Positions 17,966 through 24,900 of a stretch of DNA of 64,000 nt are shown here, piece after piece. The stretch is from assembly GCA_027343695.1 (NCBI GenBank), contig DAHWKJ010000022.1:1-64000 (forward strand). The letters run 5' to 3'. A model generated the notes under the pieces. The model was not told where the DNA came from, ran no database searches, and saw only the letters and a list, made by a program, of their open reading frames with translations. Every line of letters begins with the position of its first letter. The stretch's first letter is position 1. A program made the position numbers and the translations under genes. This stretch comes from Sulfobacillus sp. (GTDB taxonomy: Bacteria; Bacillota; Sulfobacillia; Sulfobacillales; Sulfobacillaceae).

Positions 17966-18115
17966 GTGGGCAAGCTGATTGAATTAAAATTTTGCGATAT
18001 TTGTCATAGACCTGTGGTACAACGCGAAACGGGGACCCTATCTGCTGGATTTTTGGAAAGTACTTTGTGCAAAGAATGCCTGACCAAGTATGGGCACTTA
18101 TATCGCCCGTGGTAA
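17966..18115 (+). CDS. 49-residue double-CxxC (zinc-binding) protein
   Basis: A GTG at 17966 preceded by AGGGAGGG opens 49 codons: VGKLIELKFCDICHRPVV, then a linker, then TLCKECLTKYGHLY. Two CxxC pairs (CDIC and CKEC) separated by about 29 residues suggest a single zinc ribbon or treble-clef site. I do not recognise the family. It sits between rsmE and the rpsU promoter. The frame can be extended upstream to an ATG at 17894, but no ribosome site is there. Confidence 0.6.
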   Translation: MGKLIELKFCDICHRPVVQRETGTLSAGFLESTLCKECLTKYGHLYRPW

Positions 18116-18137
18116 GGCTTTGGCGGCTCTGGTGGGT

Positions 18138-18167
18138 TTGACACTTTTTCCTTGGGACCCGTATAAT
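18138..18167 (+). promoter_or_regulatory. sigma-A promoter of rpsU
   Basis: Perfect TTGACA at 18138-18143 and perfect TATAAT at 18162-18167 with an 18-base spacer. A short GC hairpin (ACCCG/CGGGT near 18185-18198) follows in the leader, just before the ribosome site. Confidence 0.88.
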
Positions 18168-18214
18168 AGGGGGAAGCTGACCCCGACCCGTTCGGGTGGA
18201 GGGGAGGGAGACCT

Positions 18215-18391
18215 GTGTCAGAAGTCAAAGTGGGTAAAAACGAGAGCTTGGAGAGTGCGCTCCGCCGCTTCAAACGCCAAATTCAAAAGGCTGGAGTGCT
18301 CGCCGAGGCCCGTCGCCATGAGCATTATGAAAAACCCAGTGTGCGCCGTAAGAAAAAATCTGAGGCGGCCAGAAAGAAGCGCATAAAGTAA
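18215..18391 (+). CDS. rpsU: 30S ribosomal protein S21
   Basis: 58 residues from GTG at 18215, preceded by GGGGAGGGAG. The sequence begins [20 protein letters not shown] and ends in a Lys/Arg-rich tail ([16 protein letters not shown]), the canonical S21. S21 binds 30S late and helps mRNA base pairing at initiation. It has its own strong promoter and is followed closely by yqeY, the usual Firmicute pair. Confidence 0.96.
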   Translation: MSEVKVGKNESLESALRRFKRQIQKAGVLAEARRHEHYEKPSVRRKKKSEAARKKRIK

Positions 18392-18416
18392 TACACCAAT
18401 AAGGAGGAGGTCTCTC

Positions 18417-18872
18417 GTGTCTTTACGAGAACAACTCAATGAGGACCTCAAGGCGGCAATGCGGGCAAAGGATCAAGCCCGCCTTACTGTTATACGGGGG
18501 ATCAAGGCGGCCATGTTGGCCGCCGAAACCCGTTCAGAGCGGATCACTTTGGATGATGAAGGGATTTTCCAGGTGATTGTTAAAGAACTGAAAGAGCGTC
18601 GGGACGCCCTCCCCGATTTCGAACGGAGTGGCCGCCAGGATTTGGTGGACAAGCTGCAATTAGAAATGACGCTACTCTCCGCATACCTACCGACTCCCTT
18701 GACCGAAGCTGAACTCAAAGCATTGGTGGAGGAATCGGTGACGGCGGTCGCGGCTTCGGGGCCCAAAGACATGGGTAAGGTCATGGGCTGGCTATCCCCA
18801 AAGACACGCGGGCGCGCTGATGGTCGACAGGTTTCGGAAATGGTCAAAGCACGTCTTAACGACATGCGATGA
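18417..18872 (+). CDS. yqeY: GatB/YqeY domain protein
   Basis: 151 residues, the stand-alone YqeY family related to the tRNA-binding tail domain of GatB. Motifs: RAKDQARLTVIRGIKAAM near the N-terminus, LPTPLTEAELKALVEE, and the C-terminal GKVMGWLSPKTRGRADGRQVSEMVK. It is presumed to interact with tRNA; the precise role is unknown. GTG start with AAGGAGGAGG. The stop overlaps the next gene by ATGA. Confidence 0.93.
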   Translation: MSLREQLNEDLKAAMRAKDQARLTVIRGIKAAMLAAETRSERITLDDEGIFQVIVKELKERRDALPDFERSGRQDLVDKLQLEMTLLSAYLPTPLTEAELKALVEESVTAVAASGPKDMGKVMGWLSPKTRGRADGRQVSEMVKARLNDMR

Positions 18873-19909
18873 CGGGACAACAGAAGAATGCCTTCTGGCG
18901 GTTTGGAACGCTAGGGGGCATTTTTGTTGCGATAGTCACCGGACTATTCTTAATGAACCCGATTCGAGGACTCACCGCGATGCCCGGTCGCCTCCTGGTG
19001 ATTTATGCGACGGCGTCAGCCACGGGTGGGGAAACCCTCTGGGTGGCCCCGTATAGTGCCCAGGGACATGAGACGGGGTCTCCGATTCGGTTGGGCCGAT
19101 TGGGCTTGGTGGCCCAATCCCAAATCGCAACCTTCGATCAAAACCGGCACATCCTACTCATTACCCTAGGGTCCACGGTTCGCGCCGTTGTGGGTTCGGG
19201 CAGTCAGCTATTCGCATCCGTGCCCAAGCCCTGGGTGGTGCTCTCCATTCATTGGATGCAAGGAAATCTTTATGCAGTGGCAGAACGTCCAGGTCAGTCG
19301 CATGCATCCCTGTGGAAATTTAAGGGTCGCAATTGGAAGGTCGTAGACAACCGGCTGCCCTCGGGTATTGTGACCCTCACAGAGGGGCCGCTAGGGCTCC
19401 CTACGGTTTTTGTCGCGGACCCCCATCATGCGTACACCCTGGTTGTAGGATCTTCACGAAGTGGGCAATATCCAGAATTCATCGGTGCCGCGCCGCAAGG
19501 AACCGTAGCATTTTATAAGACGGCCGAACTGGTTCCTTATGCCGATGGATCCCAGGGGTTTGGCCAATGGATCGGGTATCCGAACCGAGGGCTCGGAATA
19601 AAGCGTCCCTTTGCAAATGCCGGGCAAGCGGTCATTGAGGTTGTCCATGGTGAGCGACTGTGGGGCATTGGTGCCTTTGGCATGATTCCCTATCGGGGCA
19701 TTCATCCCTTGGTCAAGGAAATTCATCGCTGGCCCATGGTAATGCAAACCACATTGGCGCCGGTCGGCTCTGGCGATCCCTGGTTGGTGGTGCTTGATGG
19801 GCCGTCCCAAGGCATCTGGTTTAATACTCAAACCGGACAGTTCGGCCCGCGTTTTCAAATCATCCTGCCATCCGGCGATATTGCCCGGGCGGTGGTGGTT
19901 AGAGGCTGA
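18869..19909 (+). CDS. membrane-anchored protein of unknown function
   Basis: 346 residues. One N-terminal hydrophobic anchor (GGIFVAIVTGLFLMNPIRG, about 15-33) is followed by a large extracytoplasmic domain rich in short beta strands and Gly/Pro/Trp turns (LWVAPYSAQG, QGNLYAVAERPGQ, HASLWKFKGRNWKVV, DPWLVVLDGPSQGIWF). This looks like a beta-propeller-type fold, but no family motif is recognised. It overlaps yqeY by ATGA and so is cotranslated with it. Its 3' end overlaps the convergent rhodanese gene by about 11 bases. Confidence 0.7.
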   Translation: MTGQQKNAFWRFGTLGGIFVAIVTGLFLMNPIRGLTAMPGRLLVIYATASATGGETLWVAPYSAQGHETGSPIRLGRLGLVAQSQIATFDQNRHILLITLGSTVRAVVGSGSQLFASVPKPWVVLSIHWMQGNLYAVAERPGQSHASLWKFKGRNWKVVDNRLPSGIVTLTEGPLGLPTVFVADPHHAYTLVVGSSRSGQYPEFIGAAPQGTVAFYKTAELVPYADGSQGFGQWIGYPNRGLGIKRPFANAGQAVIEVVHGERLWGIGAFGMIPYRGIHPLVKEIHRWPMVMQTTLAPVGSGDPWLVVLDGPSQGIWFNTQTGQFGPRFQIILPSGDIARAVVVRG

Positions 19910-20498
19910 CGGTGGAATAAGCGACATCTTGATATCCCCATTGGATCAGCGCCCAGGCGGCCCATAGTGAACGATAGGGATCGCCCCCCAGGACCAACAC
20001 GGGTTCGTTGCGATCGACAGGTGGCAGCGTTCGCGGCCAGGTGGATAGGGGCGAGAGGTGAGCACATTTGGGCCCCGGAAACCTTTCGGTTTCGTGAGGC
20101 TCTCTAATGTCAAAGGCAATCGTAGCAGGATGGGCCGTAAGATACTGGGGTACATCCTCTAAGAGGACCAATGGAGTGCTCCGGACCCTGAGTCCGGCCT
20201 TTACGAGACCTTCCCGCGAGACAACCCAAGCCCCTACTACCGCAATGTGTGACTGGCCGATGTCTTCGGCGGCAGATTGGGCGACCAAAGGGGTGTCGGC
20301 AATCAACAGCACTCGACGATTGGTGATGGTTTCAGCGGTGAGTAATGCGGCCCACTGAAATCTCCCCCCAGGCAGGGATAAGGAGCCGTCGATGTGGCCC
20401 ATAACATAGGATTTGACGCTCCGAATATCGATTAATTGAACCCCTTGGTGAATAAAAGCTAAAGACTCCCGACTGGACAGAATAGCGAGTTCGCTCAT
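19899..20498 (-). CDS. tandem rhodanese-like protein lacking catalytic cysteines
   Basis: 199 residues in two rhodanese-like halves. The first has VQLIDIRSVKSYVMGHIDGSLSLPGG; the second has IAFDIREPHETERFPG. At the positions of the catalytic-loop cysteine (family CxxGxR) the first half reads LLIADTP and the second LVLGGDPYRS, so neither can carry a persulfide in the standard way. The ATG at 20498 has AAGGAGA nine bases upstream. An ATG at 20522 overlapping the preceding stop is an alternative. It is the last gene of a coupled set with a radical SAM gene, suggesting a binding or regulatory role there. Confidence 0.75.
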   Translation of the reverse strand: MSELAILSSRESLAFIHQGVQLIDIRSVKSYVMGHIDGSLSLPGGRFQWAALLTAETITNRRVLLIADTPLVAQSAAEDIGQSHIAVVGAWVVSREGLVKAGLRVRSTPLVLLEDVPQYLTAHPATIAFDIREPHETERFPGPKCAHLSPLSTWPRTLPPVDRNEPVLVLGGDPYRSLWAAWALIQWGYQDVAYSTVSL

Positions 20499-20518
20499 GG
20501 GCGACGGTCTCCTTGTGG

Positions 20519-21190
20519 TCATCGATACTGAACCGGAAATGGAACGCGATGTACGTTCATGGCAGGTGGATCGGAAATTTTGTAGTGCGGAAGAGGCTCG
20601 ATGGGCTTAGGGTGTCCACGGAGATCGTCCAAATGCACGGGCCGGTCGAGCACTTCAGCGAGTTGTAACAGCTTCCATAATTGTTGATCCGATACACCGT
20701 CAATCTGGACGTGTGGATAGCGCGACACGAAGTGACTGACGGCATCCCACCCGAAGGAGTTCACGTCGAGAAAAATACTGGTGTGGATAGCCGTCGATAG
20801 GGTATCGATGGCGCGGTCTAATGTATCCAAACCGTGGTCGGGTCCCTGGCGCGTTAAGATAACGCGCCGGACCGGAGCCTTTTGATACACGCGATTTAAT
20901 CGGCTCCACGCCGGGTCTTGAACGCCTCGAGGGCACGGCACGACTACGTCAATCGTGGCGGCCTTAAGGACTTTCGGCGTCGTTTCGGTCAGTAATAGAT
21001 GCAGCGGGTGGTCTCGGTGCGACTTGGTGACGGCATAAGAGGCGGCCACCGGGCTCGGCATGGGACCCGGCATAATGAGGTGACCGCGTCCTTGATGCGA
21101 TTGAAGAAACATGGCGACCACGCGGTCATAATACGACGGCGCAATGTTAGAAAGGTTTAAAGTCGGCATAAAGACCAGCGGGTGTTTCAT
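20519..21190 (-). CDS. unknown protein coupled to a radical SAM enzyme
   Basis: 223 residues, soluble, of unrecognised family. It starts KHPLVFMPTLNLSNIAPSYY and alternates strands and helices (RGHLIMPGP, HLLLTE, TIDVVVPCP, RRVILTRQGPD, SIFLDVNSFG, VQIDGV), suggestive of an alpha/beta or TIM-like fold. The ATG at 21190 overlaps the stop of the radical SAM gene (ATGA) and has AGAGGTGAG before it. Its own stop abuts the rhodanese gene. Strict coupling implies that the product works with the radical SAM protein. Confidence 0.65.
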   Translation of the reverse strand: MKHPLVFMPTLNLSNIAPSYYDRVVAMFLQSHQGRGHLIMPGPMPSPVAASYAVTKSHRDHPLHLLLTETTPKVLKAATIDVVVPCPRGVQDPAWSRLNRVYQKAPVRRVILTRQGPDHGLDTLDRAIDTLSTAIHTSIFLDVNSFGWDAVSHFVSRYPHVQIDGVSDQQLWKLLQLAEVLDRPVHLDDLRGHPKPIEPLPHYKISDPPAMNVHRVPFPVQYR

Positions 21191-21963
21191 GAGCTCACCT
21201 CTGCGGCCGTCCGATAAAATCCATCGCATCCGGCGTGGGTCATCAGCAATTTCGCGTCATCAGATAGTTGTCCTTCGGGATCACTGACTAGGAGCGGAAT
21301 CTCGCCCAGATACGATCGGGTCCACTCAATTACGGTCAATAGTTTAAGTAAGTGTGTGGATTCTAGTTCCGGATGATTCGGCACGGGTCGATAGGGTTTA
21401 ATTTCAACCCGATCCCACCGGTAATCCGCTAACCGGCTCAAGTGTTCTCGATAGTCGTCGGCCGAAAACCAGTCGCCTGCCAATATCATAGCGGTGGGAG
21501 GGAGACCAATGTCCCAGCCTAGTTGGGCGATATCAATCCAGGTCTCGCCTGGCATGCGATGGGGAGAGAGCCGATCGCGCCACTCCGGTACCAGACTTTC
21601 TCCACCGCCCGGACCAATGCGGGTAGCCCCTGCCCACTGCAACTCTGCCATTAAATCGCGAATCGGGCGTTGTTCCATGCGATGCCACTGGTAGAGCTCG
21701 ATCGGAGAAAAAGCTTGAATCATTCCATAATGGTGGCTCACCCGATGGACGACGGTACGGAAATAGTCAAACGGTTCTTTGAAGGTCAAGCCGCCACGAA
21801 TTTTTACCAAATCGACCGCGGTTTCGAGGTGATCTACCGCAAGGTCCAGATCCCTAATGGGCAAGAGCGGATCGATGGCTTTGTCTGGATTCATTCGGGT
21901 GAAGACGCTAAAGTCGCAAAAATGACAACCCATCCAACATTGGCGCGTGGTGGTTACCTTCAA
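21187..21963 (-). CDS. short MqnC/MqnE-like radical SAM enzyme, 5' end uncertain
   Basis: At least 258 residues. CWMGCHFCDF gives the radical SAM Cx3Cx2C motif near the N-terminus. FSPIELYQW, GATRIGPGGGESLVPEWR and WIDIAQLGWDIGLPPTAMILAG resemble the SPASM-free MqnC/MqnE group that acts on futalosine-type substrates, but the protein is much shorter than MqnC (about 360). The TTG at 21963 has no ribosome site. The frame stays open upstream to a stop at 22024-22026 and reads plausibly (LELIYPQESAPTWAV) without an ATG or GTG. A good start (ATG 22057, AAGGTGA upstream) exists in another frame, so a frameshift or a non-standard start is likely. Confidence 0.75.
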   Translation of the reverse strand: MKVTTTRQCWMGCHFCDFSVFTRMNPDKAIDPLLPIRDLDLAVDHLETAVDLVKIRGGLTFKEPFDYFRTVVHRVSHHYGMIQAFSPIELYQWHRMEQRPIRDLMAELQWAGATRIGPGGGESLVPEWRDRLSPHRMPGETWIDIAQLGWDIGLPPTAMILAGDWFSADDYREHLSRLADYRWDRVEIKPYRPVPNHPELESTHLLKLLTVIEWTRSYLGEIPLLVSDPEGQLSDDAKLLMTHAGCDGFYRTAAEVSS

Positions 21964-22096
21964 TACAGCCCAAGTAGGGGCCGACTCTTGGGGATAAATG
22001 AGCTCCAGCTGCCCGCCGCCTTTCTACGTGATACCGATTTAAGGATAGATTCGACATCGTAGGTCACCTTCCCTTTCGCGGCTAAAGAATTTCTCT

Positions 22097-22127
22097 GATC
22101 ATTCCAGGCGCTCCCCTGGCATACCAT
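22097..22127 (+). promoter_or_regulatory. candidate sigma-E (sporulation) promoter of yqfC
   Basis: CATACCAT at 22120-22127 resembles the sigma-E -10 consensus CATACAnT. GATCATT at 22097-22103 is a weak -35. yqfC and yqfD are mother-cell sporulation genes in Bacillus, which supports it; spacing is one or two bases longer than ideal. Confidence 0.35.
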
Positions 22128-22184
22128 GAAGATTAGAGATGCCGGACAAGCGCGGTGCTGGCGGTGTAGAGGGAGGATCCAGGG

Positions 22185-22463
22185 ATGAAGGGAAGGACCT
22201 TGGGAAAAGTTTCGCACGCATTGGGAATCCCGCCAGAAGTATTGGTAAACGTTCCGCGGATCGAGGTGATTGGGCACCTTCAACTGCGGTTGGAAAACCA
22301 CTTAGGCATCGAGCATTACGATCCCGAGCGGGTACTCATTCGAGTGGCTGGAGGCTACTTGGTGGTCTTAGGGAACCAGCTTGTGGTGGGGTGGATAGAC
22401 CACAATGAATTGGTTCTGACAGGCCGGGTGCGGCAGGTGACGTTGCAGGAGGGGAAATCGTGA
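22185..22463 (+). CDS. yqfC: sporulation protein YqfC
   Basis: 92 residues of the YabP/YqfC family: LGIPPEVLVNVPRIEVIGHLQLRLENH, then a beta-rich C-terminus (VLIRVAGGYLVVLGNQLVVGWID). It is needed for efficient sporulation in Bacillus; the molecular role is unclear. The ATG is preceded by GAGGGAGGA. It overlaps yqfD by GTGA, the universal pair in spore formers, and precedes phoH. Confidence 0.92.
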   Translation: MKGRTLGKVSHALGIPPEVLVNVPRIEVIGHLQLRLENHLGIEHYDPERVLIRVAGGYLVVLGNQLVVGWIDHNELVLTGRVRQVTLQEGKS

Positions 22464-23668
22464 CCGATTTTCTTTACCGATTCTTGTCGGGTTGGATGGA
22501 AGTCAGTGTGAGTGGCCGGAATGTCGAACCACTCATCTCCCGGGTTGTCGAAGAAGGCTATCGTTTATGGTCGGTGCGACGCCGCGGAGATACTTATATC
22601 TTTTTCGCCACTCTAAGCGCCCTTCCCTCAATCCGGGAGGAGGCCGGGTCACGGGGGCTTGCCGTAAAGTTTTTACGTCGTGGCGGTCTTCCGATTGAGT
22701 GGAGAAAATCCCGTCGCCGTCCCTTTCTTTGGGTGGGCCTCATGACTGCGATAGCCTTAGTGTTTTATGTGACAACCCGAATCTGGGTTGTAGATGCGGT
22801 GACTCCTAGTCTTTCCCCTGCGGCTCGGGCGCAATTGGTGTCGACTGCGGAGCATTCTGGCTTGTCGTTAGGTCGTGTACGCAAGCATTTGGATATCCAG
22901 GCGATTCGGGCTCGGATGATCCGGGCACTGCCCCAGTATTCTTGGATTGGAATTAGCATTCATGGGGTATTAGCCACTATCGAGGTGGTGCCGTTGGTGG
23001 TGCGGCCTCCCTTTCATACGTTTTCTTCTATCACGGCGGCCGAGAGTGGGAAGATCACGAAAATTTTGGTCTACATGGGAGCCCCTGAGGTGTCGGTCGG
23101 AGAGTCGGTCCGTAAGGGTCAAATCTTAATTTCGGGAGCCGTATCGGCGCCGAGCCGAGTCCAACCGGAGGGATCTCAGGAGCCTCAGTTGGAGACGGTC
23201 ATGACCCCGGCTGAAGGAGATGTTTTTGCGAATGTGGCCCATAGTGTTCAGCTGTTCCAGCCATTCGTGCAAGAGACGGCCCAACCTACGTCTCGGGTAT
23301 TTGTCCAGGCGTTCTTGTTTGTGGCGGGACATGGACCCTGGCAATACCGAGGAATGGGCCCCGTTCCATTTCGCCACTATCAACAGCGACGCATCATGAC
23401 CCAAGTGCAGTATCGGGGTGTCAACCTTCCGATTAAAGTGCTTAAGATAGTATATAATGAAACCATCATAACCAGACATCGCCTGTCACGGGCGCGGGTG
23501 CTGGCGTTGGCCGATCGACGGGCGACCGAGCAGCTGTCTCGTGCGCAAAAAGATAAAGGGCCAGTCGTGCAGGTTATTAAGAAGGCCCGATGGACGACAA
23601 AAGGCGTGTGGCTTCGCATGGTATGGGTCGTGAATCAAAATATTGCACGACCCCAGTCGAGACGTTAA
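22460..23668 (+). CDS. yqfD: sporulation protein YqfD
   Basis: 402 residues. The N-terminal domain begins FLYRFLSGWMEVSVSGRNVEPLISRVVEEGY. One membrane helix (about 91-107, VGLMTAIALVFYVTTRIW) is followed by a large extracytoplasmic part (SPAARAQLVSTAEHSGLSLG, AAESGKITKILVYMGAPEVSVGESVRKGQ). This is the YqfD layout, with a biotinyl-lipoyl-like or HlyD-like segment. GTG start overlapping yqfC. Known to be needed in sporulation under sigma-E; function unknown. Confidence 0.93.
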   Translation: MTDFLYRFLSGWMEVSVSGRNVEPLISRVVEEGYRLWSVRRRGDTYIFFATLSALPSIREEAGSRGLAVKFLRRGGLPIEWRKSRRRPFLWVGLMTAIALVFYVTTRIWVVDAVTPSLSPAARAQLVSTAEHSGLSLGRVRKHLDIQAIRARMIRALPQYSWIGISIHGVLATIEVVPLVVRPPFHTFSSITAAESGKITKILVYMGAPEVSVGESVRKGQILISGAVSAPSRVQPEGSQEPQLETVMTPAEGDVFANVAHSVQLFQPFVQETAQPTSRVFVQAFLFVAGHGPWQYRGMGPVPFRHYQQRRIMTQVQYRGVNLPIKVLKIVYNETIITRHRLSRARVLALADRRATEQLSRAQKDKGPVVQVIKKARWTTKGVWLRMVWVVNQNIARPQSRR

Positions 23669-23686
23669 ATAAAAGGGGGACACCGA

Positions 23687-24688
23687 TTGCCGCCTTCTCA
23701 ATGGGTCATCACAGATAATCAAGCGTCATTAGCGGTTGCAGGACGCCGGGACGAGCACTTGAAAGTGATCGAAGAGGCATTGGACGTCAAACTTACGGCC
23801 CGTGGAGATATCATTGCGATTGCGGGCACGGAAGGGGCTCAGAAGAAGACCCAAGAGATCCTGGACTTGTTGACAGAATGGGCTCAGTCCGGTCAGCCGG
23901 TACGGCGGGATACGGTGGATAACGCCATTTTGGCAGTAATTGAAGGGACCCAACGACAATTTCTCCATCTTTTGACGGAATCGATATTTACGACCACGCA
24001 AGGCCGCGTGATTCGACCCAAAACGCTAGGTCAGCAGACGTACATTGAGGCGATTCGGCATAATCTTTTGGTGTTCGGGATTGGTCCAGCGGGGACCGGA
24101 AAAACCTATTTGGCGATGGCCATGGCAGTGCAAGCGTTAAAGCAACATGAGGTAGAGCGCATTATTTTGACGCGACCTGCGGTGGAAGCTGGGGAAAAAT
24201 TGGGATTCTTACCGGGCGATTTAGAGAGTAAAGTTGACCCATACTTGCGCCCATTATATGATGCGCTGTTTGAATTTTTGGGACCGGAAGCCGTTGATCG
24301 GTATCGAGAGAAACAACTGATTGAGATTGCCCCATTGGCCTATATGCGGGGGCGCACCTTGAGTAATAGCTTTATCATCTTGGATGAGGCACAAAATGCG
24401 ACCTATGAACAAATTAAGATGTTTTTGACACGAATTGGCTATGGTTCGAAAATGGTAGTGACTGGGGACCAGACTCAAGTCGACTTAGGTCGGGGCCAAC
24501 GGTCGGGCCTCCGCGTGGCAGCTGATATTGTCTCGGGCATTGGGGGTATCGCGGTAATCCCGCTCGGCGCTCGTGATGTCGTGCGACACCCGCTGGTGGC
24601 ACACATTGTGGATGCATTTCAACAGCATGAAGAGAAAGAAGCAGAATTGCCGCGTCCTGACGGGCGCCGCTGGCAACACCCAGGATAG
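23687..24688 (+). CDS. phoH: PhoH-family ATPase
   Basis: 333 residues. It has an N-terminal KH-like segment (RRDEHLKVIEEALDVKLTARGD), Walker A GPAGTGKTYLA near 131, Walker B FIILDEAQNATYEQ, and VVTGDQTQVDL. PhoH proteins are cytosolic ATPases, proposed to act on RNA together with YbeY. TTG start with AAGGGGGA upstream. The conserved order yqfD-phoH-pgpH-ybeY is intact. A 212-base gap follows. Confidence 0.95.
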   Translation: MPPSQWVITDNQASLAVAGRRDEHLKVIEEALDVKLTARGDIIAIAGTEGAQKKTQEILDLLTEWAQSGQPVRRDTVDNAILAVIEGTQRQFLHLLTESIFTTTQGRVIRPKTLGQQTYIEAIRHNLLVFGIGPAGTGKTYLAMAMAVQALKQHEVERIILTRPAVEAGEKLGFLPGDLESKVDPYLRPLYDALFEFLGPEAVDRYREKQLIEIAPLAYMRGRTLSNSFIILDEAQNATYEQIKMFLTRIGYGSKMVVTGDQTQVDLGRGQRSGLRVAADIVSGIGGIAVIPLGARDVVRHPLVAHIVDAFQQHEEKEAELPRPDGRRWQHPG

Positions 24689-24900
24689 GGCTGCATTAAG
24701 GTTTTATGGGCACTCAAGCACCTGTCCCGCATCGTGGGTCCCTGGCCGTAGTAGGCGAGGGTTGTTGGGTGCCTAAAACAGTGCGTCGTCGTGTTTGACG
24801 GCGAAGGGATTGAGCCTGGGTGTGGTTTCACTCCAGTCCAACATTTGACGAAAGGAGGGAGCGGCGCTTTTAGGGCGAGATTCGTCAGTCGCGAGAAGAG
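24689..24900 (+). other. non-coding gap between phoH and pgpH
   Basis: 212 bases with no convincing gene, unusual in this tightly packed cluster. A long imperfect stem can form between GTTTTATGGGCAC near 24700 and GGGTGCCTAAAAC near 24770. A 30-codon frame starting at the ATG at about 24706 has only a weak ribosome site. Without a poly-T tail this is more likely a processing site or leader than a terminator. Confidence 0.4.

Noticed and set aside
24706-24798. 30-codon frame between phoH and pgpH
   Set aside because: Only a weak AAGG at short spacing and no sign of conservation could be judged.
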